Source: Acanthosepion lycidas
Taxonomy: Eukaryota > Mollusca > Cephalopoda > Sepiida > Sepiidae
Direction: 5' to 3'
Assembly (NCBI GenBank): GCA_963932145.1
Contig: OZ010595.1
Span: 87,831,449-87,895,448 of the forward strand
DNA length: 64,000 nucleotides
A program made the translations under genes and the position numbers. The notes under the pieces are model-generated. The model did no database searches and was not told the origin of the DNA. It saw nothing but the letters and a program-made list of their open reading frames with translations. Positions within the stretch are counted from its first letter, which is position 1; each line of letters opens with the position of its first letter. Positions 1 to 11,090 of the stretch are shown one piece after another.

Positions 1-102
1 TTGTTTCCTTTTTTTATTTTTAATGTTTTAATATTTTTTTTTTTTTTAGAGTAGGAACTAACATTCAATATCTGACCATAACACTGTGATACAACATTTA
101 CG

Positions 103-123
103 ATATATATATATATATATATA
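103..123. repeat. (TA)n microsatellite
   Basis: Short pure TA run in the upstream intron, about 21 bp. Confidence 0.95.
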
Positions 124-344
124 CTGTCCACATATATTTATGTATGAAGCCCAGTGGGCGAACGTGTGTGTATGTTTGTCTGTGTACCTCAATGGGTGTA
201 CTGACATGCATGTATGTTTGTGTTAGCATGAGTGACATCATGATGCTGACACCCCCCCCCACTTCCATAATAACACCAATACACGCAATCTACATAAATC
301 CAAAATTTTAAAAAATTAATCAGTTTGTCTGACGATCGCTAAAA

Positions 345-382
345 GCGTGAAACTCAGGGTCACAAACTTACATCAATCCAAC

Positions 383-436
<54 letters not shown>

Positions 437-605
437 CTTTTTTTTTTCCATTTGTATGGATATAAGTTTGTGACCCTGGGTGTCACAATTTTGCAATCAT
501 CAGACAACCCAGGGCCACAAACTAATATCCATACAGCTGAATATGTTAGCTCTATTGCTGATATTGAGCACTTTCCAATAAGTACTGTGCATATAAAATA
601 ATAAT

Positions 606-646
<41 letters not shown>
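345..646. repeat. Foldback repeat bracketed by (TA)n
   Basis: A TA array (386-433) precedes a stem whose left arm (about 452-480) pairs with the right arm (about 508-536), a TGTATGGATAT/ATATCCATACA palindrome. A related arm lies before the array at about 352-378. It is followed by a tail with TTAGCTCTATTGCTGATATT and a second TA array (611-646). The same tail recurs at about 38745-38795 and 52735-52770, so it is an interspersed family. The 84-residue Tyr/Ile-repeat reading frame over the TA array is meaningless. Confidence 0.8.
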
Positions 647-648
<2 letters not shown>

Positions 649-854
649 CTTATAATAAAGACCAAATAGGAAATGTATGTTTATCTAAACTGTTTCACTT
701 TTATTAAAGCTTTCTCAGAGACAGAGAAAACAGACAAAAAAAAGGCTTACCTGTCACCTTTCTGATCTTAGTTCTATTAAACAACACTTCTTAGAAAAAC
801 ATAGCCATACACATAATATTAGATAGATATTAGTTGATAACACAACAATACTCG

Positions 855-1170
855 CACATATTCACTCAGTTATGTGCCACGTGTGATACAAGCTGAGGCA
901 ATCATGCATCTTTTGATACATGACTGTCGAGGCAGATTTTTTTCCCGCAGCAGGTTACCATTTCTTGCTGCAGTAGACCAGCTGTCATCCAAGGCTATAT
1001 AGAACCTGGTCTGTCCTCATATTTACTCATAGCTGTGGTGGTAGGGGGGAGAAGAAGAGGATCCATTTTTTTCTTAAGCACGTAAGTGAATGTAATGGAT
1101 TCGACTGGGATTTGAACTCAGCTTGCTGATTCCTCAATCCAAGCCAATATCCATTACTCCACCATGCCTC
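855..1170 (-). repeat. tRNA-derived SINE (family S1), minus orientation
   Basis: Read on the minus strand it begins with a tRNA-like head near 1168. Box A is of the GTGGAGTAATGGAT type and box B of the GAGTTCAAATCCC type, followed by a body with CTTCTCCC, CTATATAGCC, a TGGTCTACTGC block and ATGCATGATTGCC. Related copies at 12640-12885 and 38045-38330, plus partial ones elsewhere, show this is one SINE family. Confidence 0.8.
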
Positions 1171-1653
1171 CCACATATACACAGTAAAAAGAAGCTTCAG
1201 ATATTGGAGGCCATCTATATTAAAGCAACCCACACTCAACAAAATTACATTTCATACTTGGCACAACAGATTACATTGCATCTAGACATATGGTTCTGTT
1301 GTTAATATTTTGGTCTTCCATATGGTACGTTATCATAAAACGGTATCATGAATTTATGATCTGTGTCTGCTATTCTGCAACCATTATCATTACATAGCAA
1401 TCTTCTATGTCAACACAACAGAATACCATCTTTGATGGTGAATATCTTTGTTTAAATGTCTGTATAACAACTCTGAAGATGGCTCATGTTTGTCGAAAGC
1501 TTACGTCAAGGAACAGCTTAATAAAAAATAATATCCAAATGTTGTGCAATTTTTGTCTTTATTTTCACCTGAAATTAAAGCAAATGTGCAGAGTTTAGAA
1601 CTGCTCATGATCAAATACATTAGACATTCATTCTTTTATATTTAATAATAATG

Positions 1654-1655
<2 letters not shown>

Positions 1656-1694
<39 letters not shown>

Positions 1695-1861
1695 CCAAAT
1701 ATATGGATATAGATCCGACATTATGAAGAAAAATATACGGAAAAAACAAACAAAAATCCTTATATGCAATTATGCTGTTTTATATGAATATTATGCCTGC
1801 TTCATATAAAACAGCATAATTGCATATAAGGATTTTTGTTTGTTTTTTCTGTATATTTTTC

Positions 1862-1917
<56 letters not shown>
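1656..1917. repeat. Long palindrome between two (TA)n arrays
   Basis: Arms 1723-1788 and 1801-1866 are near-perfect inverted repeats of about 66 bp around a 12-bp loop. TA arrays of 38 bp (1656-1693) and 53 bp (1865-1917) flank it. There is no coding content. It looks like a recent foldback (MITE-like) insertion or a TA-array-associated inverted duplication. Confidence 0.88.
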
Positions 1918-1918
<1 letters not shown>

Positions 1919-4113
1919 CCAGAAAGCCTCGAGACAATAAAAATGATGAAAAATTTTTGTACTTCCTTGCTCCTACAAAATAGAAAAATGCAAGAATGTT
2001 GGAAACACTAAATAAAAAAAATGAGATTTTCCATGTCTGCCATATTTAATGAAAAATGTTTAAAAGGAAGGTTGCTGCCCAAATATATATTATTAGAGTT
2101 TGTCGGTTTGGAAATTTGTTTCGGTATCAGTTTCCAGGTTTGTTTTCCTTGATACTGCAGTTTTCAGTTCGGTTTTTCAGTTTTTAATTTAGTATTTTTG
2201 CTTTTTAAGGAAGCCATTCATTTTCTTTTGTAATGATAGCATTTCCAGTTGATATCTGATTTCGTTTGAGATTGATAAATTTGCAACTTAGTCTGTTTAA
2301 CTCACAATTTCTAGTGTATATCTGGTCCAATCTTAAAAGTATACATATGACTGGAAAGAAAATAAAATAATCTTTCTAAATATGTAATTTGTATGTGCTT
2401 TTTTTCATTGGATTATTTTTTTTACAGTGTGTTAAAATGGTATTGCTTCGACCAGCTGAAAATGAGAAATTATTTTTTTTTTTTTTCAAGATTAAATTTT
2501 ACACATTACTTTGTTTCACAAATTCACAGTGATCAATCTTTATCAATAATCTTAAAATTGTACACTCAATTAGAAGATAACTTGAACTACAACCAGGAAG
2601 ATGTTAATTTTTTCTCTGACCCGAGGAAGCAAATTTCTTCAAAAATGATAAAGTAAATGAAAAAAAAACAAAAAAAATGGCAATTCTTTTCTGGTACGCC
2701 AGTTTGGGTTTTGCGAATAATTTTCTTCTAAACAAAGAAAATCAAGGAGTTATTTTCCCCCTAAATAAATTTGTTTTTATCTAGCGAATACACCTAAAAT
2801 TAGATATCAAGAATAATTAAAATTTTTTAATTTCATTTTTAGAATGTGTAGATTTCCAAATCTATGAGTATTAGCTGTTCTTTTTTAGATACACATTTTA
2901 AAACTGAAATTAAAAACTATATTAATCATTTTAATATATAATCTTAAGTGTATTTGCTAGATAAAAGTTTAATAAGCAGAGCGTCCCTAATGACAAACTG
3001 TGCACAACTATGTGACCTGAAAATTTCCATTCTGTCCTGTCCGTGAACTACAGTGTTGTTATATCATGGATGTTACAATGCCTATAATGTGAGAAACGTA
3101 AATGGAAGAATAAAGTTTTCTTCCAAGCACTCACATTACAAGGGCTTCTGTAAATTCTTTTAACTTTCTGTTTCATTTTAATTGTATTAAATGATATATG
3201 CATAATATTTTTTTCTTTGGTTGTTCAAGTATATCAAATAACTTAGAGAATTTAAGGTCTCTACTTTGCACTTTGAAATGTTGAAGGAGAGGGACTTGGC
3301 ATGAGGATAGACATGAAAAAAAGAAACTTATGAAAAATTTTTATTCTTGTGTTTACAAATCAAATCTACATCTATCTTGGGAAAACTGGGCCTATTAATA
3401 CAAAAATTTTAAACTATCTCATGTTTTAAACTAAAAATGAAATATTCCCCATTAAACAAATCATCATATTAAATCATGCTAAAGAAGCCAAAAAGCCATT
3501 AAAAAATTTTCTCTGCTTTCATAGCAAAACAACATTGTCTTATGGCTGCTTTTCTCATTGCATTCTGGCTTGATACGCTCTCTATTATTAATATTATTTT
3601 GTCCTTCCTCATTACCATTATTTTATTACTTGTTTCCTTCATCTTATTAATGTTGCTATTATGCACAACATTCTTTGATATTATTTTATTATGAATTTTA
3701 CACAATCTTATTACTTTTCTTTCCTTTGACTATAAAATCTTTTCTGATGAGACCTGAACTGTCACCCTCTGTCTCAAAAGCATATTGGGATTCTATATGT
3801 GCTTCACTTCATCTTCTGTAGCCAGATTGGTTAAGGCAACGTCCATGAAAGATTCTAAGATCTGGAAGTCAGAATAGTCTTGTAAATAATGTTATTAACT
3901 TTTACTTATATATCAAATTTTCTTAATTTGTCAGCAACGTTAGATGAAAATTTAACCCTTGAAGTTTTATAAAGGTTAAATAGACATTCTAGATAATTTA
4001 TTTTATTTTTTTAATTGTATGTTAGTGTTTTGGTAAAAATGTTAATAAATTGATTTTGTGGGGTGTTCTTGAAATTTGTAAAATTAATTTTTTTCTTTTT
4101 TTTTTTTCACCAG

Positions 4114-5227
4114 GTTGACCTTAATTCTCAGCTTGCAGTTGTCCGCTACAGTCCCACAGAGATCTCTCCTCTTGATATTGTTGAGAAAATTGAAGAACTT
4201 GGATTCATGGCACGTGTAAAGAATGTGGAGCCAGCCATTGCGCTGGAGGTCAAAGATCCTGAAAGAGAAATACAGTTCATGATTCCCAAGCAGTTGACTG
4301 TCTCTGAAAGAAAGACTGTTGAAGAAAAACTTCACCAGCTTTCTGGTGTGCATCTTGTTGACATATCATCATCTAATGATAGCATGACTGTGTTCTGTCA
4401 AAGCTCTAAAGTCAATGCTCACCATATTATAGAAGAATTAGAGAAAAATGGTATTGAAGTCCAAGTCTCAAGTAATAAAAACGCAGAGAATATAAAGACT
4501 AAAACAAAAGAAGTTTTGATTGATGTGGAAGGAATGACTTGTCAATCTTGCGTTAAAACTATTGAACTTAATATATCAAAAGTATCAGGTGTGGATCATA
4601 TAAAAGTCTCCCTTGAGAAAAAGCAAGCATTGATTGTGTATGATGAGAATGTTACTAATCCCCAGACACTCTGTGATAGTATTGAAGATATGGGTTTTGA
4701 TGCCAGTCTCTCTCACAGCTATTCTTCAGACATTGATTTTGACAAGATTGCCAAACGAAATAGTCACGGACCTACTGAAAAACAATGCATAATTGACATT
4801 GAAGGCATGACATGTGGATCGTGTGTTAAAATTATAGAAAACCATATATCAGAAATGAGTGGTATCATTAAAATAACAGTTTCTCTTGAAAACAAAAATG
4901 CACTTGTAAAATATGATCCCACCCTGTGGGACCCCAAGTCTATTGCTGAGGCAATAGATGACATGGGATTTGAGGCACAAGAATCTTTTGGGGATAATCC
5001 AGTGGCTATAGATATGACAAAATCTGTAGCTATCAACATTAAAGGAATGAAGAATAAATCCTGTGTGAGCACGATTCAAATCAAGATGTCAGAGATTAAG
5101 TCTGTGAAGGACATCAAAGTTTCTTTGGATGATGAAAATGCAGTCATTGATTATTACCATGACACAACTAACCCCCAGGAGTTATGTGAAATTATTAAAA
5201 ACCTGGGGTATCATGCATCAATAGCAG
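4114..5227 (+). CDS. ATP7: ATP7 exon 1 of window: N-terminal metal-binding domain array
   Basis: This 1,114-nt exon enters in phase 0 and leaves in phase 1 (371 codons plus one base). Residues 1-35 are the second half of an MBD whose CxxC half is upstream. Residues 52-118 keep MBD-like length and pattern but have no CxxC. Residues about 133-198 form an intact MBD with GMTCQSC at 4531-4551. Residues about 224-288 form another with GMTCGSC at 4804-4824. Residues about 303-371 form a further MBD whose motif reads GMKNKSC (5044-5064), so one of the two copper cysteines is gone. These ferredoxin-like domains take Cu(I) from the ATOX1 chaperone and regulate the pump. One very long exon holding most MBDs recalls the large exon 2 of vertebrate ATP7B. 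An in-frame ATG at 4063 lies in the pyrimidine tract before the acceptor and is not a real start. The donor is G|GTAAGC at 5228. Confidence 0.95.
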
Positions 5228-5421
5228 GTAAGCACTTTATATTTAAAAAGAGGACTAACAGAGAAAAAAAAAACGACAAAAAAACAAACAATACTTTCTG
5301 CCTTAATTCCTTGGATGTGGAATTATCGTCATTATGTACACTATACTACAGGCAAAAAGTTTGGGGGATATCCCACATTTCTTTAGAAAAAACACCAGAT
5401 CTTTTTTTTTATTTTTCTTAA

Positions 5422-5688
5422 CCCTAGAACACTAACCATGGGTATATAGTACCCAGTGCAAATTTTCCTATTTTTAATTACAATTTTCAGTACCTGATTT
5501 TCTTACCTAAATAATGTTTTTCAGTTCCTATTAATGTAAACTCAAAGTACAAAGTTCGAAGTGCCTGTATGCAAAATATTTCAAATAAAAATTTATATTT
5601 AATATTTTTTTTGATATTTTCAAAATCGGGTATAATATACCCATGGTTAGTAGTGGGGTAACTTTAATTGATGGTTAGTGTTCTAGGG
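5422..5688. mobile_element. piggyBac-type MITE
   Basis: It is flanked by TTAA at 5418-5421 and TTAA at 5690-5693, with one extra T on the right. Ends are inverted repeats CCCTAGAACACTAACC and its complement. A second inner inverted pair (ACCATGGGTATA and TATACCCATGG) lies further in. TTAA targets with CCCTAGAA-type ends are the mark of the piggyBac superfamily. It is 267 bp with no coding capacity, and lies 190 bp downstream of the exon 1 donor. Confidence 0.8.
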
Positions 5689-6114
5689 TTTAAAGTAAAA
5701 GATTAAATTTCAGTACCTACGGTGTATTTGCTTTTTATTTTTCAGTCTTTCTCCAGGCTCCTCTTACTGCCAAAATGTTCAAATTTGTAGATACTAACAC
5801 CTTTACTAAATTATGAAAATGAGAAAGAAATGCAGGGTAGCCCAAAATTTTTTGCCTGTACTTTACATGCAGACTATTGTCCTCATCTTTGTTGTTGTCG
5901 TTATTGCAACGTTTCAACTGTTATGCTCTCCAACCTTAATGAGGTGTATATCAATTTGGGTAATTCCGAACAGAATCCATTATTTATTCTATAGAGGTAG
6001 ACTGTTCTCATTCAACTACACATGTCTAGGGATATCTCATCTAGCTCTTATTTTGTCAAAGAGTATCCATTTCTCATTGCATGTAATGATTTGATGAAAA
6101 ATGGTTCTTTTTCC

Positions 6115-6430
6115 CAAGTGAATAGGAGATTTAGCTCTACAGAAGAATGCTAAGAATACCATGAAGCAGTTTAACAAAAAAATCTGGAAAAAAAATGAAT
6201 ACTTGTAAAAAGTGTTGGAATTTCTTGGGTATATAATAAGGAAAGAGTGCTTGGATAATTGGACACTCACAGTACATAATTATAGCTGGAAGGGTAGTAG
6301 TAACCTACTTCATGAACTTGTGTAAAGGTGTAGCAAAATGGTAACTGGGACAGATAGTAAGAGGACAAAGATTGCTTAATGGATAGGAAGCTGTGTAGTC
6401 ATGATTGCCATGTCCTGGAAAGACATGGCA
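6115..6430 (+). pseudogene. Non-LTR retrotransposon (family L1A) reverse-transcriptase tail relic
   Basis: The + strand translation, allowing stops, resembles the C-terminal tail of the element seen at 17060-18180: QKNAKNTM, then LEFLGYIIRKECLDNWTLT, and a final AMTxN/VMIAMSW-like segment. Several stops and frame changes make it non-functional. Confidence 0.6.
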
Positions 6431-6599
6431 CATAAAAAAGATTTTTTTTATAATCAGGATGAAAGTACTATGAACTTTAATCATTCCCACAGCATTTATC
6501 TCCCTTACACATTATTTGATAATAATTTCTGATAAGGCAATATAGCGTCTTGGGATTAATTTTGTTTTACCACTTCTAGTAAAAATGTTTAATTCCATT

Positions 6600-7187
6600 G
6601 AATCTATATATATTTTTATAATTGACAGAATTGTTTAATCAAGCTTAATCTTAAAGAAAAAAAAAGAAAAGAAGGGCTTTAAGCAGGCTGTTTGACTTCT
6701 TTACACATCTGGTGTTAAAAGATGCAAAGATTTAAATATCTAGGAAGTGTTTTAACAGAGAATGGAAACTGTGCCCCTGTTATGTAATGTCAGTCCAATG
6801 ATATGACAGTGAATGCTGGACAGTCTCATTGCAAATGAATTTACTTTAGGCAAAAAGAATTGTGGTTCTACAAAAGGATGCTGAGAATACCATGGACCAA
6901 AAATGTGAGTAATGAGGAAGTTTGTAGGAAAATGGAAGTAAAATGTATGCTTATACTTAGAATCAGAAAGAGAGGACATATAAGGAAGAAGGCTTTGGAG
7001 AATTTGACACTCAGATGAGATATTATTGAGCAAGGCACATTGGAATAGCCAAATATTAATTTGATTGAATCTTTATATTTTTTATGATGGACAGAAATGT
7101 TAATCAAGCCTAATCTAAAAAATTAAAGAAAAGCTTTAAGCAGGCTGTTTGACTTCTTTACAAGTCTGGTGTTAAAAGAAGCACTTT
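6600..7187. repeat. Pair of about 115-bp direct repeats flanking a retrotransposon relic
   Basis: The stretches at about 6600-6720 and 7065-7187 are clearly similar, sharing GCTTTAAGCAGGCTGTTTG and CTGGTGTTAAAAGA among others. They flank the relic at 6722-7015. They are far longer than ordinary target-site duplications. Confidence 0.7.
6722..7015 (+). pseudogene. Non-LTR retrotransposon (family L1A) reverse-transcriptase relic
   Basis: Translation over several frames gives FKYLGSVLTENGNC, then FYKRMLRIPWTKNVSNEE, then IRKKALENLTL. These are the thumb and C-terminal signatures of the element also seen at 17060-18180. An internal deletion and stops are visible. Confidence 0.8.
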
Positions 7188-8221
7188 TTTTTCGACAGTA
7201 GGTTGCTCAACCTCTGATTTTGAACAGATATCTTCATTTTGTGTAATATTTTAACTTTTCAACTGCATTTTCAGATAAAAATGTCTCACCAGCTAAAAAA
7301 AAATGATCTCATAGTAACAGGCAAGTTAGTCTTCACCTGAGCAGTTGGGTTGCAATGTCAGTTAAGTTTGTATTTTCTTTTTCCCTCCAAGTCTGCGTGA
7401 GTCCAGTCAAGGTTGTTTTAAATTTTATGAGAAAAGCTAGTCATGTGATTTTCTTTTAATATAATAAGTAACCTACTATTTTATCTCATTGCTGGAAGTA
7501 CTAGCATTTCATTGTAGTTATTTGTGATGACTATTAAGTTGTCATTTTATTGTGGTGTTAACTTCTTGATCCTGTAGACAATTCTTTTCTTGCTCTGATG
7601 GAATATCTGATAACAGAATAATCAGAAAGATTGTTGTTCTTAAAGCATTTTAGGTATGAGGAAACTTTATTCATTGCAACAGTTCTCCTCAGACATTCTT
7701 TCTGGGTTGGGTTGACACTTGCTATGAATTGTTGCTCTTCAACTCAGATATAAATGTTGATATTCATTGACTTAATAATCGTTTTGTCCATTATATTGTA
7801 TAAGGTTTTTATTAAACTTCCATGCACTCTGATGATTACATCTACAGTGACAGTAAATTTGTATAATAGTGGAAAAGATAAAACCTGATAGATGTATTTG
7901 AGATTTTATCATTGCTACCGACCGACTTTATTACTTTTCCAGGTTTTCCTGATTTAGTACAAAATAGGATTAAAGATGAATATTTGATGGGAAGAAAAAC
8001 ATAATTGATTAAAAGAACATTAAAGTTTGCAATTTTCTTTTTTATGTATTCTTGACAAACATGAATAAGTGTGCTCACAATAAGAAGTGTTAAAAAAGTT
8101 AAGTGTTGAATACTGATACACTTCTTGGAGTAAAACAATTGCTGTTAACAGTAATCTAACCTTTTGACAATGATATTTTCTCTTCATATGGATTTGTTCA
8201 TTCTAAAATGAGAAGCTATTA

Positions 8222-8735
8222 GGTTTGGTTGGTTTGTTTTATGGCATATCAACACCTCAATGGGTTATTTAATGCCGACAAGATTTTTATTGCTGGTAAT
8301 ATTCTTTTTTTTCAAAAATGAATTGCTGGTAATTTTTTTTTTTTTTTTTCCAGAAATATATAGCAGGTAATTTTTTTTCCCCCCCAAAATATATTGCTGG
8401 TAATATTTTTTTTTTTTCTCCTTTAAAAATTTATTGCTGGTAATAATTTTTTACAAAGTATTTCTGGTATTAAAACCTATTTTTACACTTTCATGGTGTT
8501 TTGACCCCAGTTTGGGTGTTAACTATTTGCCCATAGCTGGAACCCTAACAGGTGTTACCACCCCGGGTCAGGGTGGACCTGGGAACACCAGCAATTCAGA
8601 GGTGATTCTTTGCTCCTCAAAACCTCCTGATCAGAGGCCTTGCTGTTGGACATAGTTTATCGTCTTACCCAGGATACGGATGTAGTTTATCGTCTTAACC
8701 AGGACGTGGACGTAGTTTATCGTCTTGAATTTTAT
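8222..8735 (+). repeat. Interspersed repeat family R1, copy 1
   Basis: The order is: a GGCATATCAACACCTCAATG start, several copies of a TTGCTGGTAATATTTTTT unit separated by T- and A-runs, then a conserved block from GTATTTCTGGTATTAA through TGTTTTGACCCCAGTTTGGG, TTTGCCCATAGCTGG and GGTCAGGGTGGACCTGGGAA. It ends GTAGTTTATCGTCTTA, partly reiterated. Copies also occur at 13097-13740, 43680-44195 and, inverted, 53560-53905. I cannot assign a class. Confidence 0.75.
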
Positions 8736-8749
8736 TCAGTTATATATTC

Positions 8750-9116
8750 TAGTTTACGGCCATATCAAATTGAAACACCAGTTCTCGTATGATCATTTAG
8801 ATGGCTGGAACTAGGTACTTAGATGTGCAATCACTTGAGGATACCAAGTGCTTTAAGCTTGGATGTACATGTAGCGTAATGGATAATGGTTCAGAATTGC
8901 AAATCGGAGAGCCAAGTCCCAATTCTATTCAAATTCATAATATTCATTTATATGCGAATACCCATTGAGAAAGGTATGGATCCATCTCATCTCCTCTAGC
9001 TATGGGTTAATTAGTAGGATATAAATATCTAAATCATTATTGTCACTAGAAAAAATCTTACTATCTAGAAATATTTTGTGGCTTTAAATAACCTGCAAAA
9101 AACACAATCAATAAAT
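8750..9116 (+). mobile_element. Composite 5S rRNA + tRNA SINE (family S2), copy 1
   Basis: About 8754-8872 is a degraded 5S rRNA sequence (TTTACGGCCATATCA, CCAGTTCTCGTATGATCA, ACTTAGATGTG). It joins at CTTGGATGT to a tRNA-like unit (GTAGCGTAATGGATAATGG and a worn box B), then a body and a tail ending in an AATAAATCAGTTA-type sequence. A 13-bp repeat (CAGTTATATATTC at 8737-8749 and 9117-9129) may be the target-site duplication, although CAGTTA may belong to the tail itself. The junction matches the copy at 61262-61628. Confidence 0.75.
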
Positions 9117-9124
9117 CAGTTATA

Positions 9125-9345
9125 TATTCACCATTTTGCAATGACTTGTTGCCACTTCTCCAGGCAGCTTCTTGATACCTTTTGAGCAAAATTCCACAGA
9201 TTTTTATGTGAAAAAGTTTGTTGAAACTCTTGAATGTGATATTCTTTAGGAGAGGTTTTCTTCTTCAGATCATTTTCCAGCAAACAGGAAAGTTATTAAT
9301 TGAATGGTGCAAGGTCAGTTGAACATGGTGGTTGGGATAGAACAG
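9125..9345 (-). pseudogene. mariner-type transposase C-terminal relic
   Basis: On the minus strand, with frame changes, it reads YHIQEFQQTFSHKNLWNFA, KGIKKLP and EKWQQVIAK, ending N-G-E-Y-like. This is the pattern of the last helices of mariner transposases (a short acidic/aromatic stretch, then GI..LPERWQ.V...NG.Y). Only the tail survives, broken by stops and shifts. Confidence 0.6.
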
Positions 9346-9489
9346 AACAAGTGAGTTTCAAAACATTCTTTGTTGTTTTTTTTGTTAGGATGAAGAACAA
9401 CATTTTTCTTTAATCTACTGTACACACTGCTGCTCCCATATAAGAACTAAATTAGTGTTTTTTTTTTTTTTGTTTTTGTTTTTTTTTTT

Positions 9490-9810
9490 TTACAGTGGTG
9501 CTCACTCTGAGCCAGTTGAGGTAGCAAGTTACAGAGTTAGCTGGATAGCTTCTGCTGGAGATAACAGTTAACCATAGACTTGAACAGATTAAGATTGTAA
9601 TGTTTGGTAAAGCAGACTCTTGAGAGACTGTTCCACAAGTCTGCAGTTTATGGGAAGAAGCTGCTTGAGTGGAACTTACATCTAACCAAGGGGATATGAA
9701 GAGAATGAGGGTGATTTGCTACAATGTGTGTGACATGGCAGGTCTTAGCCGTGAAGGTAGAATTGGTGGAACTAAGGAGTGTAGTTTATCTGAGCACTCA
9801 CCATAAGAAT
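9490..9810. repeat. Interspersed repeat family R3, copy 1
   Basis: It matches 50290-50640 over about 300 bp, sharing TTAACCATAGACTTGAACAG / TTAACCGTAGACTTGAACAG, GGGAAGAAGCTG and TATGAAGAGA. At the second locus it abuts a minus-strand non-LTR tail, so it may be antisense retrotransposon sequence. Confidence 0.6.
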
Positions 9811-10604
9811 AATTTGTTGCCTACAAGGCTACACAGACAATTTTGGATTCTATAGACTGGAAAGTGTACTTAAAATTTATTCTTAACTATCATTTATGAT
9901 TAGTAGTTATAAATAATACATTGATCATTACAGTTGGTTTCCCAAAACGGTAGATGATAAATTCGTCATTAGAGTTGGTTCCTCAAAATGGTAATTACTT
10001 ATGATTCAACCTAATTTATCTGTCAATCTAGATATATGTTAGTATACTTCATTTGACTACCACATATGATTAGTAGTTATAAATAATACATTCATCATTA
10101 CAGTTGGTTCCGTAAAGCACCACTTATGACTGAACCTAATATCTTGATACAGGCAGAACAACAAAACTTGTATTTCTGTTTAAAGAAATGAAAACGAAAA
10201 CTGTTGATGTTGAAGAACACAGATGAGCTTAAGCAACACTTTCGGCATTTAAATAATTCAGAAGATTTTATAGTTGTAATGTAATGAGGAGAAAAGTTTT
10301 TCAGTTTCTGATTAGAAACATATTTAATAAAGCTTGTCTTACACTTTCTTTCCTTCATGAAACCATTTGAAGTAAACAACAAATTGTGATTTAAAAAAAT
10401 ATCTCTTGTTTCAAATCAAGCAAACCTGTACTTTGAGGAGAAGTGAAGTAGAAATTGAGATTCACCTGCTCAATTATAAAGTGAATTCAAACCAATTCTT
10501 ATTTCTGAATATTTAAAGTTGTTCTTTTTTTGTTGAAGGAATGGTCCAATTTGTTGAGGAAATATTTAGTAATGGGAGTCTAGAGGTTTCAGTTTTCTCA
10601 AATA

Positions 10605-11090
10605 ACCAAGAATGAATATAAATTTACAGAGAATTAACAACATAATTTATTACTTGAGTGAAACTAAATTGGAAGAATACAAGAGATTTAATAATGGTTT
10701 GTACATAGAGATGTCTTTTTCTGTACATAAATTTGTGCAAAGTTCCTATGAAAGTTTATTAAAAACTTATGTTTGTTTGAGAAGGGTTCTTTATTGGTTT
10801 GGTAGAATTATTAGATAAGCTTTTGTGTGTTCAGGACATTCTATACTGTGCACTATTTTGTGTTGTGTTTAATGAGATTTGCTGGGGGATTGCCCACAAG
10901 AGGAATGTGACATGCCTTATTTCTAAGATAATTTTCTGTGATAAAAGAAAAAAAAAAAAAGAAGTCTTTGCATTCTTTTCTTATATAATACTTAGGCAAC
11001 ACCATCTAACGATTGTTAGTAGAAGCCAGACAAGTAGGGTAATATCACAAAACTTCTACATGAATTTTAAAAGCCATTTTAAAAGAAAAC
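10605..11090. repeat. Interspersed repeat family R2, copy 1
   Basis: It resembles 16420-16795 along most of its length. Shared words include GGTAGAATTATTAGATAAGC, TTTTTCTGTACATA, CTGTGTACTAT/CTGTGCACTAT and CAACGCCATCTA/CAACACCATCTA. Short reading frames here (for example the 98-residue one from 10799) are not conserved between copies. Class unknown. Confidence 0.65.

Larger units (their letters stand above)
1..4113 (+). other. Upstream ATP7 intron (3' part)
   Basis: The next exon starts in phase 0 in the middle of a metal-binding domain, so this stretch must be intron. It ends in a pyrimidine tract and CAG at 4111-4113. Before 1920 it holds (TA)n arrays, foldback repeats and a SINE, listed separately. 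From about 1920 to 4113 I see only AT-rich sequence with T-runs and no recognisable element or coding similarity. The first-half MBD exon with a CxxC motif was looked for and not found here. Confidence 0.8.

Noticed and set aside
347..601. Open frames with long Tyr/Ile repeats, also at 24016-24300, 58401-58694 and others
   Set aside because: They translate (TA)n microsatellites; no gene content.
4063..4113. ATG upstream of exon 1 as a possible start of translation
   Set aside because: It lies in the pyrimidine tract before a good acceptor, and the following exon begins inside a metal-binding domain.
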